A stretch of 64,000 nt of DNA from Pseudomonas lactucae (GTDB taxonomy: Bacteria > Pseudomonadota > Gammaproteobacteria > Pseudomonadales > Pseudomonadaceae), in contig NZ_JAFHKI010000034.1 of NCBI RefSeq assembly GCF_016937615.1, positions 1-64,000 on the forward strand. The letters run 5' to 3'. Position 1 is the stretch's first letter; each line of letters starts with the position of its first letter. The notes below the pieces were generated by a model. That model saw only the letters and a list, made by a program, of their open reading frames with translations. It had not been told where the DNA came from and made no database searches. The position numbers and the translations under genes were made by a program. Shown piece after piece: positions 56,220-64,000 of this stretch.

Positions 56220-57428
56220 ATGGAAAATCTGCAAAGCGCGGTGGACACGCTGGTCCACAGCTCTAACACCCTGTTTATCTTGATCGGTGCGGTCATGGTA
56301 CTGGCCATGCACGCAGGCTTCGCGTTTCTCGAAGTCGGCACGGTGCGCCAGAAAAACCAGGTCAACGCGCTGTCGAAGATCCTCAGCGACTTCGCCATCT
56401 CCACGTTGGCCTACTTCTTTATAGGCTATTGGATCTCCTATGGCGTGAGCTTCATGCAACCGGCGGCCGTGATCAGCGCCGACCACGGTTATGGCTTGGT
56501 GAAGTTCTTCTTCCTGCTGACGTTTGCCGCGGCGATCCCGGCGATTATTTCCGGGGGCATTGCCGAACGTGCAAAGTTCGCTCCGCAGTTGTGTGCCACT
56601 GCGTTGATCGTGGCGTTCATCTACCCCTTCTTTGAGGGCATGGTGTGGAACGGCAATTTCGGCGTGCAAGCCTGGTTGCTCGCCACCTTTGGCGCCAGTT
56701 TCCATGACTTCGCCGGTTCCGTGGTGGTGCACGCCATGGGCGGCTGGCTGGCGCTGGCGGCGGTATTGCTGCTGGGCCCGCGTAATGGACGCTACCGTGA
56801 AGGGCGCCTGGTGGCCTTCGCACCGTCGAGTATTCCGTTCCTGGCGCTGGGCTCGTGGATCCTCATCGTCGGCTGGTTCGGCTTTAACGTGATGAGTGCG
56901 CAGACCCTGAGCGGCGTCAGTGGCCTGGTGGCGGTCAACTCGCTGATGGCGATGGTCGGCGGCACCGTTGCTGCACTGGTGATCGGTCGCAATGACCCCG
57001 GCTTCCTGCACAACGGCCCGTTGGCCGGGCTGGTGGCAATTTGCGCCGGTTCCGATCTGATGCACCCGGTGGGCGCGCTGATCACCGGTGTTGTCGCGGG
57101 CGGGCTGTTTGTGTGGTGCTTTATCGCCGCTCAGGATCGCTGGAAGATCGACGACGTGCTCGGCGTGTGGCCGCTGCATGGTCTGTGTGGCGTATGGGGT
57201 GGCATCGCCTGCGGCATCTTTGGCCAGACGGCGCTGGGCGGGTTGGGCGGTGTGAGCCTGATCAGCCAGTTGATCGGCACCGGCCTTGGCGTGGTGGTGG
57301 CGTTTGGCGGCGGCCTGCTGGTGTACGGGGCGATCAAGCATGCAAGCGGGCTGCGCCTGAGCCAGGAGCAGGAGTACTACGGTGCGGACCTGTCGATCCA
57401 CAAGATCGGCGCGGTCAGTCAGGATTGA
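56220..57428 (+). CDS. Ammonium transporter (Amt/MEP family)
   Basis: A 402-residue ammonium channel with eleven expected membrane helices. Family marks: MHAGFAFLEVGTVRQKNQVNALSKIL, IISGGIAERAKFAPQL, FYPFFEGMVWNG, DFAGSVVVHAMGGWLALA (pore His), GWFGFNVMSAQTLSG, and DDVLGVWPLHGLCGVWGGIACGIFG (second pore His). The N-terminus has no cleavable signal. Unlike amtB it has no glnK neighbour, so it is a second Amt paralogue. The ATG at 56220 (MENLQSAVD) has only a weak ribosome binding site. Its 3' end overlaps the convergent Kef-type gene by 14 bp. Confidence 0.9.
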   Translation: MENLQSAVDTLVHSSNTLFILIGAVMVLAMHAGFAFLEVGTVRQKNQVNALSKILSDFAISTLAYFFIGYWISYGVSFMQPAAVISADHGYGLVKFFFLLTFAAAIPAIISGGIAERAKFAPQLCATALIVAFIYPFFEGMVWNGNFGVQAWLLATFGASFHDFAGSVVVHAMGGWLALAAVLLLGPRNGRYREGRLVAFAPSSIPFLALGSWILIVGWFGFNVMSAQTLSGVSGLVAVNSLMAMVGGTVAALVIGRNDPGFLHNGPLAGLVAICAGSDLMHPVGALITGVVAGGLFVWCFIAAQDRWKIDDVLGVWPLHGLCGVWGGIACGIFGQTALGGLGGVSLISQLIGTGLGVVVAFGGGLLVYGAIKHASGLRLSQEQEYYGADLSIHKIGAVSQD

Positions 57429-59145
57429 TCGGCGCCTCGTCTTCGTTGTTGGGGTGCGCGTAAAAACCATGCAGCAAGCTGTAGCGGTCATGCCGCACTT
57501 CAGCGACCCGCGCCTGCACCTGCTGGTCCGGTAACCCCAGCAGAGTCAAGGCGTGGGAGGCAAGCATCAGGCTCGACTCCAACAGCTCGGGCACCACTTC
57601 GCTGGCGCCCGCCGCTTTCAGTTCGGCCAACTGGCTGTCATCGCGCGTGCGCACCAGAATCGGCACCTCGGGGTTGATCCGCCGCGCCTCCTTCAACACC
57701 AGCAGCGCGACGTCGCTGTTGTCCACCGCAATTACCACCAACCGCGCACGCTCAAGGCCGACCGCGCTGAGCAAGGCGCCGCGACGGCAATCACCGTAAT
57801 GCACGCTGCTGTCCTCGGTAGCGGCTTCCTGCACTCGTTCCGGGTCGTCATCCAGCGCAATAAACGCCTGTCGCTCGCGACGCAGAAAACGCCCGATGGA
57901 CTGACCGACCCGGCCATACCCGCAGATCACCGCATGGCCCTGCAATTGCGCGTTGAGAGCACTGATGGTTTCCAACTGCACTTGCTGGTTGGGTTTGCGG
58001 TGCAGGCGCAGCGCAATGGCGGGCGCGGCGCGTAACAGCAGCGGGGTCAGCAGCATCGAGCAGAAGGTCGCGGCGAGCAGCAAGCCATTGAACTGGTCCG
58101 GGATCAGCCGGCTTTGCTGCATTTGCGCCATCAGCGCAAAACAGAACTCCCCGCCTTGGGCCAGGGCCAGGCCGCTGCGCCAGGCGGTTTCACTGTCGCT
58201 GCCGCGCAGCTTGACCAACGCGGCGACCAGGCAGCCCTTGACCAACATCAGTGTGAGGGTCAGGCCGAGGATCAACAGGCCGTGGCTGAGGAACAGCTGC
58301 AGGTCGATGAGCATGCCGATGCTGACGAAAAACAGCCCCAGCAGGATGTCGCGAAACGGTCGGATATCCGCTTCGATCTGGTGACGATAATGGCTTTCGC
58401 CCAGCAACATGCCGGCCAGAAACGCACCGAGGGCAGGGGAGAGGCCGAGCAAATGGGTCAACCAGGCGGTGAGCAACACGATCACCAGCGCCAGCAGCAC
58501 AAACAGCTCGGCCGAATGGGAGGCGGCGACTTCATGAAACAGACGCGGCAATAACCAGCGACTGGCCAGCAGCAAACCCACGAACAGCACCACGGTTTTA
58601 CCCAGGGTCAACGGCAGGGCCCAGTACCAGGCTTGGTCGCTGCTGCCTGCAAACACGGGCACCAGGGTCAACAGCAACACGGCCACCACGTCCTGGAACA
58701 GCAGCACGCCAATCGCGTTCTGCCCATGGCTGCTGAAGATTTCCCCGAGGCTGGTCAGCTCCTTGCTGACGATCGCCGTGGACGACAACGCCAGCCCTGC
58801 GCCGAGCAGCAAGGCGATGCCGGGCGCCACGCCCAGGGCCATCAACAAACCGCCAAGCAGCACCGCGCAACCCAGCACTTGCAAACTGCCCAGGCCAAAC
58901 ACCACACGGCGCAGGGCCAGCATCTTGGTCAGGGAAAACTCCAGGCCCAGGGAGAACAGCAGGAACACCACGCCCAACTCCGCGAGGTCGGGCAGTTCTT
59001 CACTGTCATTCACCCAGTCCAGAGCAGTAGGCCCCACGGCGAGGCCCACACACAGATAGCCGAGCACGGGCGGCAGTTGCAGCCGGCGAAACAGCGCAAT
59101 CACCACCAGGGATGAGGCCAGAATGATCAGCAGGTTGGCGAACAC
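57415..59145 (-). CDS. Kef-type monovalent cation:proton antiporter
   Basis: A 576-residue CPA2-family protein: about twelve membrane helices (residues 1-385) with LGYLCVGLAVGP, the core GLALSSTAIVSKEL and QDVVAVLLL, followed by a TrkA-N (RCK) domain starting at GHAVICGYGRVGQSIGRFL with nucleotide-binding GYGRVG and acidic LDDDP. No KefF-type ancillary gene adjoins, and the glutathione-binding signature of KefC cannot be judged by eye, so K+ or Na+ specificity is open. Confidence 0.88.
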   Translation of the reverse strand: MFANLLIILASSLVVIALFRRLQLPPVLGYLCVGLAVGPTALDWVNDSEELPDLAELGVVFLLFSLGLEFSLTKMLALRRVVFGLGSLQVLGCAVLLGGLLMALGVAPGIALLLGAGLALSSTAIVSKELTSLGEIFSSHGQNAIGVLLFQDVVAVLLLTLVPVFAGSSDQAWYWALPLTLGKTVVLFVGLLLASRWLLPRLFHEVAASHSAELFVLLALVIVLLTAWLTHLLGLSPALGAFLAGMLLGESHYRHQIEADIRPFRDILLGLFFVSIGMLIDLQLFLSHGLLILGLTLTLMLVKGCLVAALVKLRGSDSETAWRSGLALAQGGEFCFALMAQMQQSRLIPDQFNGLLLAATFCSMLLTPLLLRAAPAIALRLHRKPNQQVQLETISALNAQLQGHAVICGYGRVGQSIGRFLRRERQAFIALDDDPERVQEAATEDSSVHYGDCRRGALLSAVGLERARLVVIAVDNSDVALLVLKEARRINPEVPILVRTRDDSQLAELKAAGASEVVPELLESSLMLASHALTLLGLPDQQVQARVAEVRHDRYSLLHGFYAHPNNEDEAPINPD

Positions 59146-59297
59146 GGGCAGCTCCGTTGCAGGGGTGAGCGGACAAAAAGCCGCGAGAATCGCTGATTCA
59201 GTTATAGGTCATGCTGATCTGGGTCAGTTTTTTTTGTGGGTCACAGCGGGAGGGCGGCTTTAGAATGATCGCTCGTCTCTTGCGAGGTCCAATTGCC

Positions 59298-59537
59298 ATG
59301 CTTCCTGAATGCCAGCTGTTCGGCACCCTGGGTTGCCATTTGTGTGAGATTGCTGAGGCGGTCATCATGCCGTTCGTCGTCGAAGAGGGGCTGCTCGTTG
59401 AGTTGGTGGATATCACCGGCCCCGAAGACCTGACCGAGGCCTACGGCCTGAGAATTCCGGTGTTTCGACGGGTGGACACGGGGGCGGAACTGGACTGGCC
59501 GTTCGACACTGAACAGGTTGTCGCCTTCCTTCGCTGA
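59298..59537 (+). CDS. Glutaredoxin-like protein (DUF836 family)
   Basis: A 79-residue small thiol protein, MLPECQLFGTLGCHLCEIAEAVI..., with CHLC redox motif, the cis-Pro stretch LRIPVFRR and DWPFD typical of DUF836/glutaredoxin-2-like proteins. The ATG at 59298 follows GCGAGG and matches the family start; ATGs at 59265 and further up are less likely. It is divergent from the Kef-type gene. Confidence 0.83.
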   Translation: MLPECQLFGTLGCHLCEIAEAVIMPFVVEEGLLVELVDITGPEDLTEAYGLRIPVFRRVDTGAELDWPFDTEQVVAFLR

Positions 59538-59573
59538 GGTTTATGCGATGGCGGGTTTCCAAATATTAAGTTA

Positions 59574-59589
59574 CTGTATGTTTGTACAG
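59574..59589. promoter_or_regulatory. LexA (SOS) box
   Basis: CTGTATGTTTGTACAG has the CTGT-N8-ACAG core of the LexA operator, with TTA before it. It lies 22 bp upstream of the GTG start of the next gene, well placed for repression by LexA. Confidence 0.75.
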
Positions 59590-59611
59590 CGATTGAATAG
59601 AGGGAACGCCC

Positions 59612-59947
59612 GTGGTGAATGTTGAACAACTGAAAAGCAGCGTCAATCGCATGTCCGCCGACGTCGTGCGCGATGCGGTGAACGAGCTGCGCCTCGATGG
59701 TCTGGTCACGGAAGGCAAGACGCCGTTTAACAAAGTGCATTTCAATACCTGCTTTGCCGAGATCGAAGCGTTGTTCCAGCGCGCCGGTTACCACAAGCAG
59801 TTGGACGTGGTGGGTTACCAGGGTTTGCTCTACGCCTTGTACGATCCGGGGCGCTGGGAAGCGGTGGACGTGTTGCGCTGGCTCAAGGAGTTTACCGAGG
59901 CGGCCAGTGCCTCAAAGGTGCTGCGGGCCGAGTTGGCCAAGGCCTGA
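59612..59947 (+). CDS. Uncharacterised protein, predicted SOS-regulated
   Basis: A 111-residue protein starting at GTG 59612 (or GTG 59615) after AGAGGGA. It is mostly helical, with no membrane segment or cysteine cluster (one Cys in FNTCFAEIEALFQRAGYHKQLD). SADVVRDAVNELRLDGLVTEGKTPFNKVHFN could be a winged-helix-like segment. I cannot name a family, though a small SOS gene of this kind exists in P. aeruginosa (PA3414, from uncertain memory). The LexA box just upstream indicates DNA-damage induction. The RluA-type gene follows after about 75 bp. Confidence 0.72.
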   Translation: MVNVEQLKSSVNRMSADVVRDAVNELRLDGLVTEGKTPFNKVHFNTCFAEIEALFQRAGYHKQLDVVGYQGLLYALYDPGRWEAVDVLRWLKEFTEAASASKVLRAELAKA

Positions 59948-60021
59948 GATCGGCCCTAGGCCGAATCCCGCTTCGTGCGGGATAATGGCCGCCGGTTTTT
60001 TCCAAGGCTTTGAGCATCGGC

Positions 60022-60912
60022 ATGTCCACTTCCGGTTTTTCCGCATCCCAGCACCAAGCCAGCACCTTGTACTTGCCGCCCGGCCCGTGGGCGACCGTGC
60101 TCGATTGCCTGTGCGCGCACTTCCCGGCGATTGGCCGTGAACAGTGGCTGGACCGCATTGCCCGTGGCCGCGTGCTGGATATCAACGGCGGCCCGATTCT
60201 CCAGGACCTCGCTTACAAAGAGGGCCTGTGTATCTACTACTTCCGTGAAGTACCGAACGAAAAAGAGATCCCCGTGCAGGAAACCATCCTGTACGCCGAC
60301 GAGCACCTGGTGGTGGCGGATAAACCGCACTTCCTGCCCGTGACTCCGGCCGGTGAGTACGTCGAGCAAACCTTGCTGCGCCGTCTGATCCGCCGCCTGG
60401 ACAATCCTTCGCTGGTGCCGCTGCATCGCATCGACCGCCACACCGCGGGCCTGGTGCTGTTCTCCGCCAACCCGGCCAGCCGCTCGGCCTATCAGCAGCT
60501 TTTTCCCACACGTCAGATCGACAAATTCTATGAAGCCATCGCCCCGGCCTTGCCTGGGCTGACGTTTCCGTTAGTCCACAAAAGCCGCTTGGTGGATGGC
60601 GAGCCGTTTTTCCGCATGCAGGAAGGCGAGGGTGCCAGCAACACCGAAACGGGCGTGCAAGTGCGAGAGAAAAACGGCGACCTGTGGCGTTACGGCCTGT
60701 TCCCCGTGACCGGCAAGAAGCACCAGCTGCGCGTGCACATGACTGCGCTCGGCGCGAGCATCTGCAACGACCCGTTCTACCCGAACGTGATCAAGGATGC
60801 CGTGGACGACTACGCCAACCCCCTCAAGCTGTTGGCCCAGGGCGTGCGGTTTATCGACCCGGTCAGCGGGCAAGAGCGGCGTTTTCGCAGTGCCATCACC
60901 CTGGACTGGTAA
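60022..60912 (+). CDS. RluA-family pseudouridine synthase
   Basis: A 296-residue pseudouridine synthase. The catalytic Asp lies in VPLHRIDRHTAGLVLFSA; other family motifs are ILYADEHLVVADKPHFLPVTP, FYEAIAPALPG and YGLFPVTGKKHQLRVHMTALGASICNDPFYP. There is a short S4-like N-terminal region (DRIARGRVLDINGG). The RNA target (rRNA or tRNA position) cannot be told. ATG 60022 is used; a TTG at 60010 close to AAGG is possible. Confidence 0.88.
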   Translation: MSTSGFSASQHQASTLYLPPGPWATVLDCLCAHFPAIGREQWLDRIARGRVLDINGGPILQDLAYKEGLCIYYFREVPNEKEIPVQETILYADEHLVVADKPHFLPVTPAGEYVEQTLLRRLIRRLDNPSLVPLHRIDRHTAGLVLFSANPASRSAYQQLFPTRQIDKFYEAIAPALPGLTFPLVHKSRLVDGEPFFRMQEGEGASNTETGVQVREKNGDLWRYGLFPVTGKKHQLRVHMTALGASICNDPFYPNVIKDAVDDYANPLKLLAQGVRFIDPVSGQERRFRSAITLDW

Positions 60913-60925
60913 ATCCCAGATACGA

Positions 60926-60950
60926 CAAGGCCCGCACGAGGCGGGCCTTG
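60926..60950. terminator. Possible terminator hairpin
   Basis: CAAGGCCCGC / GCGGGCCTTG with a loop of about five bases lies between two convergent genes. There is no T-run on either side, so efficiency is uncertain. Confidence 0.55.
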
Positions 60951-60966
60951 GGGTAAACGTTAAGCT

Positions 60967-61188
60967 TTACAGATCTTTAACGGTGCGAACCTGATCCTTG
61001 TTGATACGGGTGCGCTTGCCGTCCAGTTGCTGGAATTCATAGAAACCCGAATCTTCGTCGTATTTGGGGGTGTCGACGGCCTGGATTTCGCGACCGTCAT
61101 TCAGGGTGATCACTGTAGGCGAGGCGCAACCGGCGAGGGTAGCGAGGCCCAGTGCAAGCATGAGAGCGGCGATGGTCCGTTGAGTCAT
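60967..61188 (-). CDS. YgdI/YgdR-type small lipoprotein (DUF903)
   Basis: A 73-residue lipoprotein. The signal peptide MTQRTIAALMLALGLATLAGC ends in the lipobox LAGC; the mature SH3-like part TVITLNDGREIQAVDTPKYDEDSGFYEFQQLDGKRTRINKDQV is the DUF903 fold. The ATG at 61188 gives a normal signal peptide; the longer frame does not. Pseudomonads usually carry several such proteins, of unknown role. Confidence 0.92.
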   Translation of the reverse strand: MTQRTIAALMLALGLATLAGCASPTVITLNDGREIQAVDTPKYDEDSGFYEFQQLDGKRTRINKDQVRTVKDL

Positions 61189-61268
61189 GGGTCTTGTCTC
61201 CGAGAGAATACTTTTTAAATGCTGACCTTGTGACGCATGACACGCCGACAAAGTTCCTTGTACGACGT

Positions 61269-61871
61269 TCATTCTGACACGCCGGACCTCTGGTGCAACA
61301 GTTGCGGTGTATTCAGGTTGGCCAGGCGCGGGTCATCCGCCGGGCATTCCAGGCCGATGCCGCCCAGTTGCAGGAAGAGTTTGCGCGGGCTGCGCTCACC
61401 GGCGTGCCAGGCCTGTTCTATCTCGGCTTGCAGGTAGGTCGGGATGATGCAGATCAACGGTTCCCAGAAATCACCGTGACGCACCATGACGGGCCACAGC
61501 GGATTGTGTTGCGCGGTGTCGCGCAGGGCGTTCAGCAATTGAACGTCGAGGGCCGGCACATCACACGGCAATACCAGCAGGTGCGGATGGCGCGCCGCCG
61601 CCAGGCCGGCGCGGATGCCGGCGAGCGGGCCGGGGAAGTCCGGGCTGTCGTCGCTCACCAGTTGGTCGGCGTAGGGCGCGTAGCGGTCGTGGTTGCGGTT
61701 GCACGAGATGATCAGGTCGTCCGTCAGCGGTCGGGTCAGGCGCTGTAGATGGGCGATCAGCGGTTGGCCGCGCCACTGCAGCAGGCCCTTATCCTCGCCG
61801 CCCATGCGTTGGCCGCGGCCACCGGCCAATAGCAGAATCGAACAAGGCTGGAGCGAAGATTCAAGAGGCAT
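61269..61871 (-). CDS. mobA: Molybdenum cofactor guanylyltransferase MobA
   Basis: A 200-residue enzyme that adds GMP to molybdopterin to make the MGD cofactor. [31 protein letters not shown] is the nucleotide-binding motif; LPCDVPALD carries the metal Asp, and [15 protein letters not shown] is typical. It starts at ATG 61871 and is divergent from moaB, 76 bp away, with moeA following moaB, forming a molybdenum cofactor cluster. Confidence 0.93.
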   Translation of the reverse strand: MPLESSLQPCSILLLAGGRGQRMGGEDKGLLQWRGQPLIAHLQRLTRPLTDDLIISCNRNHDRYAPYADQLVSDDSPDFPGPLAGIRAGLAAARHPHLLVLPCDVPALDVQLLNALRDTAQHNPLWPVMVRHGDFWEPLICIIPTYLQAEIEQAWHAGERSPRKLFLQLGGIGLECPADDPRLANLNTPQLLHQRSGVSE

Positions 61872-61947
61872 GGCGGTTCCGCGGCGGCAGGCAAATGGGG
61901 GCCTGTGATATAACACCGGGCTGTTCCTTCGACAACCGGACCGTGCC

Positions 61948-62486
61948 ATGAAAGCCAAGGCAGATGCGCCCTTCGTACCCCTGAATATCGCTGTATTGAC
62001 CGTCAGCGACACCCGCACCCTGGACACCGACACCTCGGGCCAGGTCTTCGTCGACCGCCTGAGCGCCGCCGGCCACCACCTGGCCGAGCGCGTGCTGCTC
62101 AAGGACGACCTCTATAAAATCCGCGCCCAGGTCGCCCACTGGATTGCCGAAGACGTGGTGCAGGTGGTGCTGATCACCGGCGGCACCGGCTTCACCGGCC
62201 GCGACAGCACCCCCGAAGCCGTGAGCTGCCTGCTGGACAAACAGGTCGATGGCTTTGGCGAACTGTTCCGCCAGATATCCGTGGCCGATATCGGCACCTC
62301 CACCGTGCAATCCCGTGCCCTGGCCGGCTTGGCCAACGGTACGCTGGTGTGCTGCCTGCCGGGCTCCACCAATGCGGTGCGCACGGTTGGGACGGCATTC
62401 TTGCCGAGCAACTGGATAACCGGCATCGCCCGTGCAACTTCGTGCCGCATCTGAAACAGGCCGAACCCTGTGAATCCCGTGGGTAA
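61948..62486 (+). pseudogene. moaB: Molybdopterin adenylyltransferase-like protein MoaB, frameshifted
   Basis: A MoaB/Mog-type protein acting in molybdopterin adenylylation. [39 protein letters not shown] and GTLVCCLPGSTNAVRT are family motifs. After NAVRT the frame is lost at about 62386; one added G gives GWDGILAEQLDNRHRPCNFVPHL, the standard C-terminus, ending at TAA 62486 (about 179 residues) and overlapping the moeA start by 17 bp. As given, the frame ends at 62454 with a short wrong tail, beyond the active-site residues. It is the seventh G/C-run contraction in the window. Confidence 0.88.
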
Positions 62487-63696
62487 GCCCGGCAAGACCG
62501 GCGCCTTGATGCCGGTGGAAGCCGCCCTGCGGCAACTGCTGGCGTTGGCCGAAGCCGCGCCGATCCGCGAGCAGCACGCCGTGCCCCTGGCTGAGTGTGA
62601 TGGCCGGGTATTGGCGCAGGATCTGGTTTCCACCCTCGATCTGCCGCCGTGGCCCAACAGTGCCATGGACGGTTACGCCGTGCGCCTGGCGGATTGGGCC
62701 GGCGAGCCGCTGGTGGTCAGCCAGTGCATCTTCGCTGGCCAGGCGCCACAGTCCTTGGCCGCCGGCACCTGTGCGCGCATCTTCACCGGTGCGCCGGTGC
62801 CTGAGGGGGCCGACTGCGTGGAAATGCAGGAAAACGCCGTGGTTAACGCCGACAAACGCGTAAGTTTTACCGAGCCCCTGCATCTCAATCAGAACATCCG
62901 CCCTCAGGGCCAGGAAACCACCGTCGGCGAACACGTGTTGTCGGCCGGTACGCGCCTGGGCCCGATCGAACTGGGCCTGGCCGCCTCCCTGGGCCGCGAC
63001 CGCCTCGACGTGGTGCGCCGCGTCCGCGTCGCGGTGCTGTCCACCGGTGACGAGTTGATCGAACCGGGCTTGCCGCTGGGCCCGGGGCAGATCTACAACA
63101 GCAACCGCCGCGTGCTGTGCTCATGGCTGGCGCGTACGGGCTGCGAAGTGGTCGACGCCGGGATCCTGCCGGATGACCTGGAACAGACCCGTGAGCGATT
63201 GGCGAGCCTGGGCAGCGTCGATCTGATCCTGTCCACCGGCGGTGTGTCGGTGGGCGAAGCGGATTTCCTCGGTATCGCCCTGCGCGAAGAGGGCGAGCTG
63301 GCGCTGTGGAAGCTTGCGATCAAACCGGGCAAGCCGCTGACCGTCGGCCATTTCCGTGGCGTGCCGGTGATCGGCCTGCCCGGTAATCCGGCCTCGACCC
63401 TGGTGACGTTTGCGCTGTTGGCCCGGCCCTACATCCTGCGGCGTCAAGGCGTGACTGATGTGGAGCCACTGCGCTTCGAAGTGCCGGTGGGTTTCGAGTG
63501 GCCAAAACCGGGCAATCGCCGTGAATATTTACGCGGGCGCATCGAGCAGGGCCGGGCGATCATCTATCGCAACCAAAGCTCCGGCGTGCTGCGCAGCGCG
63601 GCGTGGGCCGAGGGGTTTGTGGAGGTGGTGGAAGGGACGACCTTGTCGGTGGGTGATCGAGTCAATTTCATCCCGCTGAGCGAAGTCTTGAATTGA
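62470..63696 (+). CDS. moeA: Molybdopterin molybdenumtransferase MoeA
   Basis: A 408-residue enzyme inserting molybdate into adenylylated molybdopterin. DLPPWPNSAMDGYAVR, the RIFTGAPVPEGADCVEMQE active-site stretch, LSTGDEL, GQIYNSNRRVL, LSTGGVSVGEADF and PVIGLPGNPASTLVTF are diagnostic. The start is GTG 62470; it overlaps the corrected moaB end, so translation is coupled. A REP-like unit follows the stop. Confidence 0.93.
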   Translation: MNPVGKPGKTGALMPVEAALRQLLALAEAAPIREQHAVPLAECDGRVLAQDLVSTLDLPPWPNSAMDGYAVRLADWAGEPLVVSQCIFAGQAPQSLAAGTCARIFTGAPVPEGADCVEMQENAVVNADKRVSFTEPLHLNQNIRPQGQETTVGEHVLSAGTRLGPIELGLAASLGRDRLDVVRRVRVAVLSTGDELIEPGLPLGPGQIYNSNRRVLCSWLARTGCEVVDAGILPDDLEQTRERLASLGSVDLILSTGGVSVGEADFLGIALREEGELALWKLAIKPGKPLTVGHFRGVPVIGLPGNPASTLVTFALLARPYILRRQGVTDVEPLRFEVPVGFEWPKPGNRREYLRGRIEQGRAIIYRNQSSGVLRSAAWAEGFVEVVEGTTLSVGDRVNFIPLSEVLN

Positions 63697-63711
63697 CCCC
63701 CCAATCCAAAG

Positions 63712-63727
63712 TGGGAGGTGGCTTGCC
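63712..63727. repeat. Partial REP-like unit
   Basis: AGTGGGAGGTGGCTTGCC resembles half of the REP core seen at 27282, 32094 and 34424 but is degenerate and unpaired. It lies between convergent genes. Confidence 0.5.
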
Positions 63728-63736
63728 TGTGGCTAT

Positions 63737-64000
63737 TCAATAATCGTCGCCACGCTCGGTCACATCCCGCTCCACCGGCCCCGCATCCGGGTCATACCCC
63801 ACCGGGAACTTGCCCTTCAGCGTCCAGGCAAACGCGATGATTTCGGCAATCGTGCGGTACAGCTCCTCGGGAATGCTGGCGCCCAGCTCCATGCGCGCCA
63901 GCAGCTTTACCAGCTCGGCGTTTTCATAGATCGGCACTTCATTTTCCCGCGCCAGCTTGAGGATCGCTTCGGCCAGGGCATCGTCGCCTTGGCCGTGAGG
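63737..64000 (-). CDS. FlhB C-terminal-like protein, partial at window edge
   Basis: The 3' part (88 codons seen) of a protein similar to the cytoplasmic C-terminal domain of FlhB/YscU export-gate proteins. HGQGDDALAEAILKLARENEVPIYENAELVKLLARMELGASIPEELYRTIAEIIAFAW is characteristic. The gene continues beyond position 64000, so the NPTH autocleavage region cannot be checked. No flagellar genes adjoin on this side; short FlhB-like proteins of about 100 residues occur in many pseudomonads, where they may substitute for the FlhB C-terminus. Confidence 0.85.
   Translation of the reverse strand, partial: PHGQGDDALAEAILKLARENEVPIYENAELVKLLARMELGASIPEELYRTIAEIIAFAWTLKGKFPVGYDPDAGPVERDVTERGDDY

Noticed and set aside
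56217..57491. Antisense 424-codon frame across amt
   Set aside because: The protein is low-complexity (His/Gln/Arg-rich) as is typical of shadow frames opposite GC-rich membrane-protein genes; amt on the plus strand is unambiguous.

Overview
The window is a chromosomal segment of a fluorescent Pseudomonas, most likely of the P. fluorescens group. Pointers are the lipoprotein OprI, an EF-P with Arg32 beside its rhamnosyltransferase EarP, CysB, the OspR/Gpx/MsrB block with a SagS-like kinase, two DAHP synthases, high GC with strong GC3 bias, and GTGGGAGGGGGCTTGCCCCC-type REP/REPIN repeats. From memory, much of the gene order resembles the P. aeruginosa PA2820-PA2867 stretch, with insertions. 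No rRNA, tRNA, CRISPR array, prophage or transposase was recognised.

Layout. 0-5 kb: chemoreceptor (frameshifted), TatD, an MltF-type lytic transglycosylase and DoxX. 5-10 kb: the most accessory-looking part, with a small orphan gene behind a long leader, a Gld-type ABC operon whose ATPase has lost its catalytic motifs, and an unknown coiled-coil gene. 10-17 kb: GreB, the YbbP/YbbA exporter divergent from TesA, an L,D-transpeptidase, OprI and an acetyltransferase. 17-25.6 kb: class I DAHP synthase, PilZ protein divergent from a thioredoxin-like protein, PanE-like reductase, 5'-nucleotidase, universal stress protein, CysB, a Gre-like factor, EarP and EF-P. 25.7-35 kb: secreted esterase, Ohr/OhrR, two LysR regulators around a TauE/SafE transporter, DUF1127, YcaQ-type glycosylase, class II DAHP synthase, spermidine-synthase-like protein and a crotonase. 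35-46 kb: DeaD with a long structured leader, DODA-type dioxygenase, Tpm, HtpX, AlaA-type aminotransferase, MsrB, Gpx-OspR and SagS. 46-55 kb: a P-loop ATPase with a free-Met sulfoxide reductase, a BvgA/BvgS-type phosphorelay, a lone receiver, Dgt and an EAL-YkuI_C phosphodiesterase. 55-64 kb: a YqjD/YqjE-type membrane operon, Amt, Kef-type antiporter, glutaredoxin-like protein, an uncharacterised gene behind a near-perfect LexA box, an RluA-family enzyme, a YgdR lipoprotein, MobA/MoaB/MoeA and an orphan FlhB C-terminal protein cut by the window edge.

Themes. Several genes serve thiol and peroxide defence (Ohr/OhrR, Gpx/OspR, MsrB, fRMsr, thioredoxin- and glutaredoxin-like proteins), and the two MarR regulators each have a visible candidate operator. 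Cell-envelope genes and signal transduction (SagS, BvgAS-like, EAL, PilZ, chemoreceptor) are also dense.

Caution on data quality: seven genes (chemoreceptor, coiled-coil gene, usp, ohr, tauE-like, dgt, moaB) are each broken by the loss of one G or C from a short G/C run, and putting that base back restores the expected protein. This pattern looks more like systematic sequencing or assembly error than gene decay. Product names rest on motif and family recognition by reading; no database search was run.
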